Translations under genes and position numbers: made by a program
Shown: positions 55,964 through 64,000 of the stretch, piece by piece
Position numbering within the stretch: position 1 is the stretch's first letter
Layout: every line of letters begins with the position of its first letter
Source of the DNA: Modicisalibacter coralii
GTDB lineage: Bacteria > Pseudomonadota > Gammaproteobacteria > Pseudomonadales > Halomonadaceae
DNA: 64,000 bases
Reading direction: 5' to 3'
Assembly: GCF_004117855.1 (NCBI RefSeq)
Contig: NZ_QWBW01000022.1
Span: 17,752 to 81,751 of the forward strand
The notes under the pieces: generated by a model
Database searches by the model: none
What the model was told of the DNA's origin: nothing
The model's input: only the letters and a program-made list of their open reading frames with translations

Positions 55964-57365
55964 GCGCGCGCTCGCCGAGGAGAACGCCCGCCTGCGGCGG
56001 ACCTGTGCGGCGCTGATCGAGCGCGTGGAGTCGAGCGGGGTCGCCGGTGGCGCGCCCTATGCCGCCTTCGAGCACGCCGTGCTGCTGGCCGAGCAGGTGC
56101 GCGAGCGTACCGAGGCGCTGCACCGCACCCTCGACGAGCTGGGCCAGGTCAACGATCAGCTGCGCGACGAGATCGCCACCCGTAGGGCCGCCGAAGCACG
56201 CCTGCGCGAAGCCAAGCGCGAGGCCGAGGCGGCCAATCTGTCGAAGACCCGCTTCCTGGCCGCGGTCAGCCACGATCTGTTGCAGCCGCTGAACGCCGCG
56301 CGGCTGTTCACCAGTGCGCTCGACGAGCACGAGGTGCCGGCGGCGTCCAAGCCGCTGGTCGGTCAGATCGGTCGCTCGCTCAAGGATGTCGAGGCGCTGC
56401 TGGGCACGCTGGTGGATATCTCGCGGCTCGATGCCGGCGTACTCAAGCCGGATATCGCCGCCTTCGGCGCCGACGAGCTGCTCGATACCCTGGCCGAGGA
56501 GTACCGCCAGGTGGCGCAATCCCAGGGGCTGACCCTGCACTACGTGCGCAGCACCGCGGTGGTCGACTCCGACCTGCAGCTGCTGGCGCGGGTGGTGCGC
56601 AACTTTCTCACCAACGCCATCCGCTACACCGCCACCGGGCACGTGCTGCTGGGCTGCCGGCGGCGCCACGACGGGCTGGAGATCGTGGTCGGCGACACCG
56701 GGCCGGGGATCGCCGACGATCAGCGCGAGGCGATCTTCCTCGAATTCCGGCGCGCCGCGGCGGGGCTCGACCGCGAGCAGCGCGGCCTGGGGCTGGGGCT
56801 GGCGATCGTCGACCGTATCGCCACGATGCTGGGTCACCCGATCACCCTGCGCTCGCGACCGGGGCAGGGCTCGGCCTTCTCGGTGCGCGTGCCCTACGCC
56901 TGTCGCGCGCCGCGGCCCGCGCCTCCGGCGGAGGTGATGCCGGGCAACGACCAGCTCGCGGGGACCAACGTGTGGGTCCTCGATGACGATCCGGCGGTAC
57001 TCGACGGCATGCGCGCGCTGCTCGCTGGCTGGGGCTGTCGGGTGACGGGCGGACTGTCGCTGGCGACCCTGCGCGAGGCGGCGGGCGAGGCGTCCGGTGC
57101 CGACGTGCTGGTGATCGATTACCACCTCGACGAGCGGGACGACGACGGCCTGGCGGTGGCCGAACAGCTCCAGCGCGAGCAGCCCGGCTTGCCGGTGCTG
57201 ATGGTCACCGCCAATCACGACGCGGCGCTCAAGGCGCGGATTCGCGAGCGCGGCTATGCCTGCCTGTTGAAGCCGGTCAAGCCGCTGCGCTTGAAGATGT
57301 TGCTGGTGTCGCTGCTTAGCGCGGCGGATGCCGAGGGTCGTCGAGATCCAGCGTCTGGGCGGTGA
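55878..57365 (+). CDS. nahK: Cytoplasmic hybrid histidine kinase (NahK/ErcS'-like)
   Basis: Soluble kinase of 495 residues without membrane segments. A coiled coil (about 25-120) leads to HisKA with His132 in AAVSHDLLQPLNAARLF, HATPase (NFLTNAIRYTATGHVLLG, GDTGPGIADD, GLGLGLAI) and a C-terminal receiver with Asp414 in VIDYHLDE and Lys in LLKPVKP. This matches NahK/ErcS' of Pseudomonas in the kinase and receiver parts but lacks a clear PAS domain. ATG 55878 has GGAG nine bases upstream and lies within the FIST gene, an 86-base overlap; ATG 55863 is an alternative. The 3' end overlaps the response regulator gene on the other strand by 50 bases. Confidence 0.85.
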   Translation: MGCTSTRPSPGWLLDAPSAETAEPASERERALAEENARLRRTCAALIERVESSGVAGGAPYAAFEHAVLLAEQVRERTEALHRTLDELGQVNDQLRDEIATRRAAEARLREAKREAEAANLSKTRFLAAVSHDLLQPLNAARLFTSALDEHEVPAASKPLVGQIGRSLKDVEALLGTLVDISRLDAGVLKPDIAAFGADELLDTLAEEYRQVAQSQGLTLHYVRSTAVVDSDLQLLARVVRNFLTNAIRYTATGHVLLGCRRRHDGLEIVVGDTGPGIADDQREAIFLEFRRAAAGLDREQRGLGLGLAIVDRIATMLGHPITLRSRPGQGSAFSVRVPYACRAPRPAPPAEVMPGNDQLAGTNVWVLDDDPAVLDGMRALLAGWGCRVTGGLSLATLREAAGEASGADVLVIDYHLDERDDDGLAVAEQLQREQPGLPVLMVTANHDAALKARIRERGYACLLKPVKPLRLKMLLVSLLSAADAEGRRDPASGR

Positions 57366-57987
57366 GAATCGCCTGTACCCGGCTGTTCACCCCGAGCTTG
57401 CGCAGAATCGCCGAGACATGCGTCTTGACCGTGGTCTCGGCGATCGCCAGGTCGCGGGCGATCGCCTTGTTGGACTCGCCGCGGCTCAGGCAGGCCAGCA
57501 CCTGCAACTGCTTGGCGGTGAGCTGGGACACGGCGGTCTCCAGGGCATCGTCGGCCGTGGGAGACGGGGCATGGCGGGTGGCGCCGGGGCGGCGCAGGAT
57601 GTCCGCCGGCAGATAGATCTGGCCGTCGAGGATCTGGCGCAGCGCCGCCAGCAGGTCGTCGCGCGGGGTCGACTTGGGCAGATAGCCCACCGCGCCCAGC
57701 CCCAGGGCCTCGAGCACGGTGTCGCGACCCTGCTCGGCGGAGAGAATCGCCACCGGCAGCCAGGGCAACGTCTCGCGCAGCCGACGCAGGCCGGCCAGAC
57801 CCTCGCTGTCGGGCAGCGCCAGGTCGAGCAGCAGCAGATCGAGTTCCTCGTGCGCCTCGGCCAGGGTGCTCGCCTGGGCCAGACTCGCGGCTTCCAGCAC
57901 GCGGCTGTCGGGGAGGGCGGCGGCGATCGCACCGACCATGGCCTCACGGAACATCGGGTGGTCGTCGGCGACCAGCAGGGTGTACAT
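57316..57987 (-). CDS. erbR: LuxR-family response regulator (ErbR/AgmR-like)
   Basis: NarL-type regulator of 223 residues. The receiver (1-120) has Asp55 in LLLLDLALPDSEG, Thr/Ser in AILSAEQG and Lys in YLPKSTPRDD. The DNA-binding domain (about 150-210) is LTAKQLQVLACLSRGESNKAIARDLAIAETTVKTHVSAILRKLG. ErbR/AgmR of Pseudomonas, the activator of ethanol-oxidation genes, has the same length and similar ends. Here the gene is divergent from an ExaC-like aldehyde dehydrogenase gene (133 bases apart) and convergent with the NahK-like kinase, making kinase and regulator a likely pair. Confidence 0.85.
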   Translation of the reverse strand: MYTLLVADDHPMFREAMVGAIAAALPDSRVLEAASLAQASTLAEAHEELDLLLLDLALPDSEGLAGLRRLRETLPWLPVAILSAEQGRDTVLEALGLGAVGYLPKSTPRDDLLAALRQILDGQIYLPADILRRPGATRHAPSPTADDALETAVSQLTAKQLQVLACLSRGESNKAIARDLAIAETTVKTHVSAILRKLGVNSRVQAILTAQTLDLDDPRHPPR

Positions 57988-58120
57988 GGGTGTCGACTCC
58001 GTGGTGATGCCTCCTCCCAAGGGATGAGACGATTTCCTGCTTGGGGAGTATGTCGCAGCCTGGCGTCGTGACCAAGACTCGATCTGTGTCACGCATAACG
58101 ATAACGTCAGGAGCACAGCC

Positions 58121-59641
58121 ATGATCTACGCCAATCCCGGAAGCGACGGCTCCGTCGTCAGCTTCGACAAGCGTTACGGCAACTATATCGGCGGCGAGTT
58201 CGTCGCGCCGGTGAAGGGGCAATACTTCGACAATGTCAGCCCCGTCAACGGTGAGGTGTTCTGCGAGATCCCGCGCTCCACCGCGGAAGACCTCGAGAAG
58301 GCACTGGATGCCGCCCACGCGGCCGCCCCGACCTGGGGCAAGACCTCGGCCACCGAGCGCAGCAATATCCTGCTCAAGATCGCCGATCGCATCGAACAGA
58401 ATCTGGAAATGCTCGCCGTCGCCGAGACCTGGGACAACGGCAAGGCGGTGCGCGAGACGCTCAACGCCGATCTGCCGCTGGCGGTGGATCACTTCCGCTA
58501 CTTCGCCGGCTGCATCCGCGCCCAGGAGGGCACCGCCGCCGATATCGACGCCAACACCGTGGCCTATCACTTCCACGAGCCGCTGGGCGTGGTGGGGCAG
58601 ATCATCCCCTGGAACTTCCCCATCCTGATGGCCACCTGGAAGCTCGCCCCGGCACTGGCGGCGGGCAACTGCGTGGTACTCAAGCCCGCCGAGCAGACGC
58701 CGGCGTCGATCCTCAAGGTGATGGAACTGATCGGCGATCTGCTGCCGCCCGGGGTGGTCAACATCGTCAACGGCTACGGCGAGGAGGTCGGTCAGGCGCT
58801 GGCGACCAGCAAGCGCATCGCCAAGATTGCCTTCACCGGCTCGACCCCGGTCGGCTCGCACATCCTCAAGTGCGCCGCCGAGAACATCATCCCCTCCACC
58901 GTCGAGCTCGGCGGCAAGTCGCCCAACGTCTACTTCGCCGACATCATGAACGCCGAGCCGGAGTTCATCGACAAGGCGGTCGAAGGGCTGGTGCTGGCGT
59001 TCCTCAACCAGGGCGAGGTCTGTACCTGCCCGTCACGGGCACTGATTCAGGAGTCGATGTACGACGCCTTCATGGCCAAGGTGATCGAGCGCACCCAGGC
59101 GATCAAGCGCGGCAATCCGCTGGACACCGACGTCCAGGTGGGGGCCCAGGCCAGCCAGGAGCAGTACGACAAGATCCTGTCGTACATGGACGTGGCCCGC
59201 GAGGAGGGTGCCGAGTTCCTCACCGGCGGCGGTAAGGAGAGCTTCGACCCGGCCTACGACAAGGGCTACTACATCCAGCCGACCCTGCTCAAGGGCAACA
59301 ACCAGATGCGCGTCTTCCAGGAGGAGATCTTCGGCCCGGTGGTCGGCGTCACCACCTTCAAGGACGAGGCCGAGGCACTGGCGATCGCCAACGACACCGA
59401 GTTCGGTCTCGGTGCCGGGGTGTGGACCCGCGACATGAACGTGGCCTTCCGCATGGGCCGCGGTATCCAGGCCGGACGTGTGTGGACCAACTGCTACCAC
59501 CAGTATCCGGCACATGCCGCCTTCGGTGGCTACAAGAAGTCCGGCGTGGGTCGCGAGACTCACAAGATGGCGCTGGAGCACTACCAGCAGACCAAGAACC
59601 TGCTGGTCAGCTACGACACCAATCCGCTGGGCTTCTTCTGA
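58121..59641 (+). CDS. exaC: NAD-dependent aldehyde dehydrogenase (ExaC-like)
   Basis: Cytoplasmic enzyme of 506 residues that oxidises acetaldehyde and related aldehydes to acids. The NAD site IIPWNFP, Glu in VELGGKSPN and catalytic Cys in [11 protein letters not shown] are present. The C-terminal [14 protein letters not shown] and the length match ExaC of Pseudomonas, which serves ethanol oxidation. AGGAG lies eight bases before the ATG. Followed by GC hairpins and adhP, so the two likely form an alcohol-to-acid unit under the divergent response regulator. Confidence 0.92.
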   Translation: MIYANPGSDGSVVSFDKRYGNYIGGEFVAPVKGQYFDNVSPVNGEVFCEIPRSTAEDLEKALDAAHAAAPTWGKTSATERSNILLKIADRIEQNLEMLAVAETWDNGKAVRETLNADLPLAVDHFRYFAGCIRAQEGTAADIDANTVAYHFHEPLGVVGQIIPWNFPILMATWKLAPALAAGNCVVLKPAEQTPASILKVMELIGDLLPPGVVNIVNGYGEEVGQALATSKRIAKIAFTGSTPVGSHILKCAAENIIPSTVELGGKSPNVYFADIMNAEPEFIDKAVEGLVLAFLNQGEVCTCPSRALIQESMYDAFMAKVIERTQAIKRGNPLDTDVQVGAQASQEQYDKILSYMDVAREEGAEFLTGGGKESFDPAYDKGYYIQPTLLKGNNQMRVFQEEIFGPVVGVTTFKDEAEALAIANDTEFGLGAGVWTRDMNVAFRMGRGIQAGRVWTNCYHQYPAHAAFGGYKKSGVGRETHKMALEHYQQTKNLLVSYDTNPLGFF

Positions 59642-59648
59642 GCCCGCT

Positions 59649-59671
59649 GCCGCGGGCCTCGCGCCCGCGGC
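59649..59671 (+). other. Intercistronic GC hairpin exaC-adhP
   Basis: GCCGCGGGC (59649-59657) pairs with GCCCGCGGC (59663-59671); a second stem, CCGGCC/GGCCGG, follows near 59683-59698. No T run, so full termination is unlikely; mRNA stability or attenuation is possible. Confidence 0.45.
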
Positions 59672-59734
59672 GTTCCGCGGCCCCGGCCGTCGGGCCGGCG
59701 CCGCCCTTCAACAAGAAAACCCAAGGAGCGTGCC

Positions 59735-60763
59735 ATGGATTCCACCATGCAAGCCGCAGTGGTTCGTGCGTTCGGCGAACCCCTGGTCATCGAGGAAGCG
59801 CCGGTACCCCGCCCGGGCCCAGGTGAACTGCTGGTCAAGATCGCCGCCTCCGGCGTCTGTCACACCGATCTGCATGCCGCCCACGGCGATTGGCCGGTGA
59901 AGCCCGAGCCGCCGTTCATTCCCGGTCACGAGGGCGTCGGCCACGTGGTGGCGGTGGGCGACGGCGTCAAGCACGTCAAGGAAGGCGACCGGGTCGGCAT
60001 CCCCTGGCTCTATTCCGCCTGCGGCCACTGCGAGCATTGCCTGGGTGGCTGGGAGACGCTGTGCGAGTCCCAGCAGAATACCGGCTACTCGGTCAATGGC
60101 GGCTTCGCCGGCTACACGCTGGCCCAGGCCGACTACGTCGGCCGCATTCCCGATAACGTCGATTTCCTGGAAATCGCCCCGGTGCTGTGCGCCGGCGTGA
60201 CGGTCTACAAGGGCCTGAAGATGACCGACACCCGCCCGGGGCAGTGGGTGGCGATCTCCGGCATCGGTGGCCTCGGCCACATGGCGGTGCAGTACGCCAA
60301 GGCGATGGGCCTCAACGTGGCGGCGGTGGACATCGACGACAGCAAGCTGGCCCTGGCCGAGCGGCTCGGCGCCACGGTCACCGTCAACGCCAAGCAGCAC
60401 GACCCCGCCGCCTATCTCAAGCAGGCGATCGGCGGCGCCCATGGCGCGCTGGTCACCGCGGTCTCGCCCAAGGCCTTCGAGCAGGCGCTGGGCATGGTCC
60501 GCCGGGGTGGCACGGTGGCGCTCAACGGCCTGCCGCCGGGAGACTTCCCGCTGTCGATCTTCGACATGGTGCTCAACGGCACCACGGTGCGTGGTTCGAT
60601 CGTCGGCACCCGTCTCGACCTGCAGGAGGCGCTGGACTTCGCCGGCGAGGGCAAGGTGAAGGCCACGGTACATGCCGACAAGCTGGAAAACATCAATGCC
60701 GTCTTCGACCGCATGATCGCCGGTCAGATAGAGGGGCGGGTCGTGCTCGACATGGCGGGGTGA
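59735..60763 (+). CDS. adhP: Alcohol dehydrogenase AdhP
   Basis: NAD- and zinc-dependent, propanol-preferring type alcohol dehydrogenase of 342 residues. Catalytic zinc ligands lie in [23 protein letters not shown] and [13 protein letters not shown]. The structural zinc loop is [16 protein letters not shown], and the Rossmann motif [14 protein letters not shown]. The tail [13 protein letters not shown] matches AdhP. It would supply aldehyde to the ExaC-like enzyme, or run in reverse. AAGGAG lies about seven bases before the ATG. Confidence 0.92.
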   Translation: MDSTMQAAVVRAFGEPLVIEEAPVPRPGPGELLVKIAASGVCHTDLHAAHGDWPVKPEPPFIPGHEGVGHVVAVGDGVKHVKEGDRVGIPWLYSACGHCEHCLGGWETLCESQQNTGYSVNGGFAGYTLAQADYVGRIPDNVDFLEIAPVLCAGVTVYKGLKMTDTRPGQWVAISGIGGLGHMAVQYAKAMGLNVAAVDIDDSKLALAERLGATVTVNAKQHDPAAYLKQAIGGAHGALVTAVSPKAFEQALGMVRRGGTVALNGLPPGDFPLSIFDMVLNGTTVRGSIVGTRLDLQEALDFAGEGKVKATVHADKLENINAVFDRMIAGQIEGRVVLDMAG

Positions 60764-60788
60764 CGATAGATACCGTCTCTCTCCCTGG

Positions 60789-60815
60789 GGCGTGCCAAGG
60801 CACGCCTCTTTTTTT
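60789..60815 (+). terminator. Rho-independent terminator of exaC-adhP
   Basis: GGCGTGCC (60789-60796) pairs with GGCACGCC (60799-60806) over AA, followed by a long T run. Confidence 0.92.
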
Positions 60816-60884
60816 GCCGGGGGCGCGGGTCGTCGCCACTTGCTCGTCGACCTGGCGGTTCGGACCCGAGGCGGTCGTGCGTGC

Positions 60885-62174
60885 TCAGACCAGGTGGTCG
60901 AGGATCGTCTCGAGGCTCAGCCCGAAGGAGCCGGGCGGATGCACCCTGGCGATCTCCAGCGGATCGCCGCGTCGAGCGCTCTCGGCCAGATCCACCACCC
61001 GTTCGGGAATCGTCGCCTGATGCTCGTCGAGCGCGACCAGCACACGCGGGTGCAGGCGGTGGTCGGGGTCCACGGAGAGCACGGTGCCGATCATGCCGTT
61101 GCTCAATTCGACGATGGAGCCGGGGGGATAGATGCCGATGCACTCGATGAAGCGGATCACCAGCGCCTCGTCGTAATGCTTGCCGCGCATCTGGTAGAGA
61201 ATGCGCAGTGCTTCGGAGGGCGGCCTGGCCTTGCTGTAGATGCGGTCGCTGGTGATGGCGTCGTAGGTGTCGACGATGGCGATGATCTTGGCCGTCAGGC
61301 CGATCTCCTCGCCGGGGATACCGTAGGGATAGCCACTGCCGTCGAGGCGTTCGTGGTGGTCGCGAGTGGCCTGCTTGACGACCAGGGGCAGGGCCTGATC
61401 CTCGGCGATCATGTGATAGCCCGCCAGGGCGTGGGTGCGGATATGGGCGAATTCCGCGGCGGTCAGCTTGCCGGGCTTGTCGAGGATTCGCTGATCGAGC
61501 TTCATCTTGCCCACGTCGTGGAGCATGCCGGCCAGGCCGAGTTCCTCTATCCGCGCCCGGTCGTAACCCAGGTGACGCGCGAAGATCATCGCCATCACCC
61601 CCACGTTGAGGCAGTGTTCGGCGGTGTACTCGTTCTCGTGCTTGATCCGCGTCAGCCAGTTCAGGGCACTGGGGTTGGAGAGGATCGACGCGGCGAAACG
61701 GCTCACGGTGTGCTTGACCTGCGGCACGTTGCGATGCCAGTTCTGCTCGTCGTGCATCATGCGATGAAACATCTCGCGCGCCTCGTCGAAGGCCGGCGAG
61801 ACCTGCTTGAGTTCCTCCTCGGCGAGGCTCCGGATGCGATGGGTACGATAGACCCGGTAGCCCGTGTCGTTGGCCGACTCGGCGGGTCGTGGCGGGCGCG
61901 GGGCGCGCAGGGCCTCGAGGCTCGTCAGCAGGTCGGGGTGCGAGCGGTCCGGGTCGACGTACACCGTGCGGCACAGGCGCTTGAGGGTGGCGATGTCATC
62001 GGCGTTGTCGAGCCGCAGGCCCTCGATCAGAAACGGCGTCTCCAGCCAGGGACGGTCGAGATCGACGACGTACATGCCCGCGCTGAGCCGGTCCACGGGA
62101 AGGGCCACCAGATGCTCGACGGAGCGCTCCGGCACCTTGGGCTCCTGCATCGTCGTCTCCTCAATGCGTTCCAT
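60885..62174 (-). CDS. HD-GYP domain c-di-GMP phosphodiesterase
   Basis: Cytoplasmic protein of 429 residues. An N-terminal DUF3391-type region (about 15-130, LPVDRLSAGMYVVDLDRPW) is followed by HD-GYP (about 145-340). The metal motif is GMLHDVGKMKLD, the second His pair HALAGYHM and DHHERLDGSGYP, where GYP completes the signature and suggests activity. A C-terminal PilZ-like or unknown part (about 345-429) ends it. ATG 62174 has AAGGA upstream; ATG 62150 has GAGGAG and is an equally good start. Counterpart to the GGDEF protein at the left of the window. Confidence 0.88.
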   Translation of the reverse strand: MERIEETTMQEPKVPERSVEHLVALPVDRLSAGMYVVDLDRPWLETPFLIEGLRLDNADDIATLKRLCRTVYVDPDRSHPDLLTSLEALRAPRPPRPAESANDTGYRVYRTHRIRSLAEEELKQVSPAFDEAREMFHRMMHDEQNWHRNVPQVKHTVSRFAASILSNPSALNWLTRIKHENEYTAEHCLNVGVMAMIFARHLGYDRARIEELGLAGMLHDVGKMKLDQRILDKPGKLTAAEFAHIRTHALAGYHMIAEDQALPLVVKQATRDHHERLDGSGYPYGIPGEEIGLTAKIIAIVDTYDAITSDRIYSKARPPSEALRILYQMRGKHYDEALVIRFIECIGIYPPGSIVELSNGMIGTVLSVDPDHRLHPRVLVALDEHQATIPERVVDLAESARRGDPLEIARVHPPGSFGLSLETILDHLV

Positions 62175-62544
62175 GTTGTTCCTTGTCACGGGCGTCAGTT
62201 AGCACCCCGTTCATCTTATCGGCCTGTTCTTTCGAGAGTTGAGCATGCGCCGATGATCGTGTCCTTACGATCAATCGCCAGCGAGTAACGCTGCGTAAAC
62301 GCTCGAAATGGCCGTGACTTGGCGCGAAGATCGCGGCATGAATCGCCCCTGCCGATGGTGGTCAGGACGTGGCGTCTCGTGGACAATGAGCTGCAACCGG
62401 AGTGATGAGTCACTGACACGGGCGTGGCGATACCGTTGACGCTCGACCCCGGCGCCATGGCCGAGGCTGGCGCATACTCCGAAGTGCGTTGCGTCCCGCG
62501 AGTCGGGACGTCTGTCGGCAACAATAACCTCAAGGGACACGTCG
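62175..62544. other. Divergent region between HD-GYP and carboxypeptidase genes
   Basis: About 370 bases with no convincing gene. It must contain both promoters; I see no clear repeat or operator. Confidence 0.4.
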
Positions 62545-63921
62545 ATGGCCACCCCTGCCCCCGATTCGTGCTGGCGTACCGCTGTCTGCCAGGGTCTTGC
62601 TCGTAGCGCTCCCCGTCGGCCCGCCGCGCCGAACTGTCTCGCCATGCTCGGGTTGTGCCTGCTCACGATGTTCTGCGTCGTGGCCACCGCCCAGGCCGCA
62701 CCCAATCCGCGTTATGCGTCGATCGTCGTCGACGTCGAGAGCGGCGACATCCTCAGCGCCGCCAATGCCGATGCCGCGCGTTATCCGGCCTCGCTGACCA
62801 AGATGATGACCCTCTACCTGCTGTTCGAAGCCCTCGATGAAGGCCGGTTGTCGCTCGACGACGAACTTCCGGTGTCGGCGCACGCCGCCGCCCAGCCGCC
62901 CTCCAAGCTGTGGGTCCGCAAGGGGGGCAGCATCCCGGTGGAGGACGCCATTCTGGCGATGATCGTGCGCTCCGCCAACGACGTGGCGGTGGTCGTGGGT
63001 GAGGCCCTGGGTGGCAGCGAGCCGGCCTTCGCCCATCAGATGACCGCCAAGGCCCGCGAACTGGGAATGGCGGACACCACCTTCCGCAATGCCTCGGGGC
63101 TGCCCGACGCCGGGCAGATGACCACGGCGCGTGACATCGCCCGCCTGTCGGTCCATCTGATGCAGGACTTTCCACAGTACTACGGCTACTTCGCGCGGAC
63201 GCAGTTCGTCTACAAGGGCAAGACGATCCCGGGCCACAACAATCTGCTCGACAGCTATCCGGGAACGGATGGCCTCAAGACCGGTTACATCGATGATTCG
63301 GGCTTCAATGTCGCGACCTCGGCGGTCCACGACGGCCGGCGCCTGGTCTCGGTGGTGATGGGCGGCTTCACCGCCCGGTCCCGGGACAGCCACATGGCGT
63401 CGTTGCTGGATCGCGGTTTCGTGCGCGCCTCGCTGCTCGATCGCGGCGACTGGATCGCCAAGGCCGACCTCTTCGAGGGTCGGGGGGCGGCTGCCGCCAG
63501 GGCCTCGGCGAGTCCCACCAAGGCGGTGGGAACCTCGCTGGCGGTGGCCCAGGGTGCGACGCCGGTCGAGGCGTCGGTTCGCGACGGTGCGCGGCAGGCG
63601 TCAGCCCCGGTCGACGACCCGATTCGCCGCCTGATCGCCCAGGGCGACGCCGCCGTATCGCCGGCAGTGGCCCAGGGCTGGGCGGTGCAGGTCGGTGCCT
63701 TCAGCAACCGCAACAGCGCGCGTCTGCGTGCCAGCCAGGCGGCCGACTACCTCGCTTCCGATCTGGGACAGGCGACAATCTCGGTGACCGAGGCCCAGGG
63801 CGAGCAGGCGGTGTACCGCGCCCGCGTCGTCGACCTTCAGGAGGATCAGGCGCGCCACTCCTGCCGGCAACTGGCCACTCAGGGCATGGAGTGCGTGGTG
63901 GTGGCCGGCGTCGACCCCTGA
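62545..63921 (+). CDS. D-alanyl-D-alanine carboxypeptidase with SPOR domain
   Basis: Periplasmic peptidase S11 protein of 458 residues that trims peptidoglycan stem peptides. The unusually long leader (about 1-52) ends in a hydrophobic stretch and TAQAAP. The catalytic motifs are Ser83-Leu-Thr-Lys86, Ser143-Ala-Asn145 and Lys245-Thr-Gly247. After the penicillin-binding domain (to about 300) and a low-complexity linker rich in Ala, Ser and Pro, a SPOR domain (about 370-455, WAVQVGAFSNRNSARLRA) should target denuded septal glycan. It lacks the C-terminal amphipathic anchor of PBP5. AAGGGA precedes the ATG, and a terminator follows. Confidence 0.9.
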   Translation: MATPAPDSCWRTAVCQGLARSAPRRPAAPNCLAMLGLCLLTMFCVVATAQAAPNPRYASIVVDVESGDILSAANADAARYPASLTKMMTLYLLFEALDEGRLSLDDELPVSAHAAAQPPSKLWVRKGGSIPVEDAILAMIVRSANDVAVVVGEALGGSEPAFAHQMTAKARELGMADTTFRNASGLPDAGQMTTARDIARLSVHLMQDFPQYYGYFARTQFVYKGKTIPGHNNLLDSYPGTDGLKTGYIDDSGFNVATSAVHDGRRLVSVVMGGFTARSRDSHMASLLDRGFVRASLLDRGDWIAKADLFEGRGAAAARASASPTKAVGTSLAVAQGATPVEASVRDGARQASAPVDDPIRRLIAQGDAAVSPAVAQGWAVQVGAFSNRNSARLRASQAADYLASDLGQATISVTEAQGEQAVYRARVVDLQEDQARHSCRQLATQGMECVVVAGVDP

Positions 63922-63948
63922 AACGCGCTTTCCCGGCGAACGACACCC

Positions 63949-63983
63949 AGCCCCCGTTCGGTGACGAACGGGGGCTTTGTCTT
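63949..63983 (+). terminator. Rho-independent terminator of the carboxypeptidase gene
   Basis: AGCCCCCGTTCG (63949-63960) pairs with CGAACGGGGGCT (63965-63976) over GTGA, followed by TTTGTCTT. Confidence 0.9.
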
Positions 63984-64000
63984 GCGGGGTGCCGGCCGGG

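Overview
The window is about 64 kb of GC-rich, gene-dense proteobacterial DNA. Acidic proteins, a choline sulfatase, several TRAP uptake systems (one with a TeaD-like universal stress protein), a phasin and a fructose PTS of gammaproteobacterial type point to a halophilic gammaproteobacterium of the Halomonas/Chromohalobacter group. That placement is inferred from gene content. I see no rRNA, tRNA, CRISPR array, complete insertion sequence or prophage.

Layout. 1-5.0 kb: end of an aldo/keto reductase, a diguanylate cyclase with an N-terminal DRE-TIM (HMGL-like) domain, and a lactate permease whose promoter region carries a TTGGT-N3-ACCAA operator. 5.3-10.7 kb: two glutathione transferases, a coiled-coil porin, choline sulfatase BetC and YpeA acetyltransferase. 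10.8-16.5 kb: a MITE-like element, a TonB siderophore receptor behind a Fur box, and a three-gene AaeXAB-like efflux operon. 16.7-21.4 kb: a branched-chain-amino-acid-type ABC importer with the binding-protein gene convergent to the permease/ATPase operon. 21.8-24.7 kb: phasin, EamA exporter, a DUF192 protein with a duplicated leader, and an orphan ParA. 25-34.4 kb: a DctPQM TRAP operon, a zinc alcohol dehydrogenase, RutE, and a TAXI-TRAP system with a UspA. 34.4-41 kb: MOSC protein, a cysteine-free sulfite-oxidase-like periplasmic protein next to a hybrid histidine kinase, a PhoD-like phosphatase and a phosphoribosyltransferase. 42-47.9 kb: divergent cra/fruR and fruBKA with Cra operators. 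48-54 kb: an accessory stretch of small proteins, including an AT-richer four-gene segment bounded by direct repeats. 54.7-60.8 kb: a NosP-NahK-like pair, an ErbR/AgmR-like response regulator, ExaC-like aldehyde dehydrogenase and AdhP. 60.9-63.9 kb: an HD-GYP phosphodiesterase and a D,D-carboxypeptidase with a SPOR domain.

How the genes fit together. Carbon uptake dominates: lactate, fructose, dicarboxylate-type TRAP substrates, a TAXI substrate and amino acids. Alcohol and aldehyde oxidation is linked to a FIST/kinase/response-regulator circuit resembling the Pseudomonas ethanol-oxidation and nitric-oxide-sensing locus. Two c-di-GMP proteins (one GGDEF, one HD-GYP) and two hybrid kinases give signalling capacity. 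Most salient oddities: the HMGL-PAS-GGDEF fusion, the perfect 72-bp in-frame duplication in a signal peptide, two copies of a hairpin element whose arms covary, and the repeat-bounded cassette holding a SUFU-like protein.
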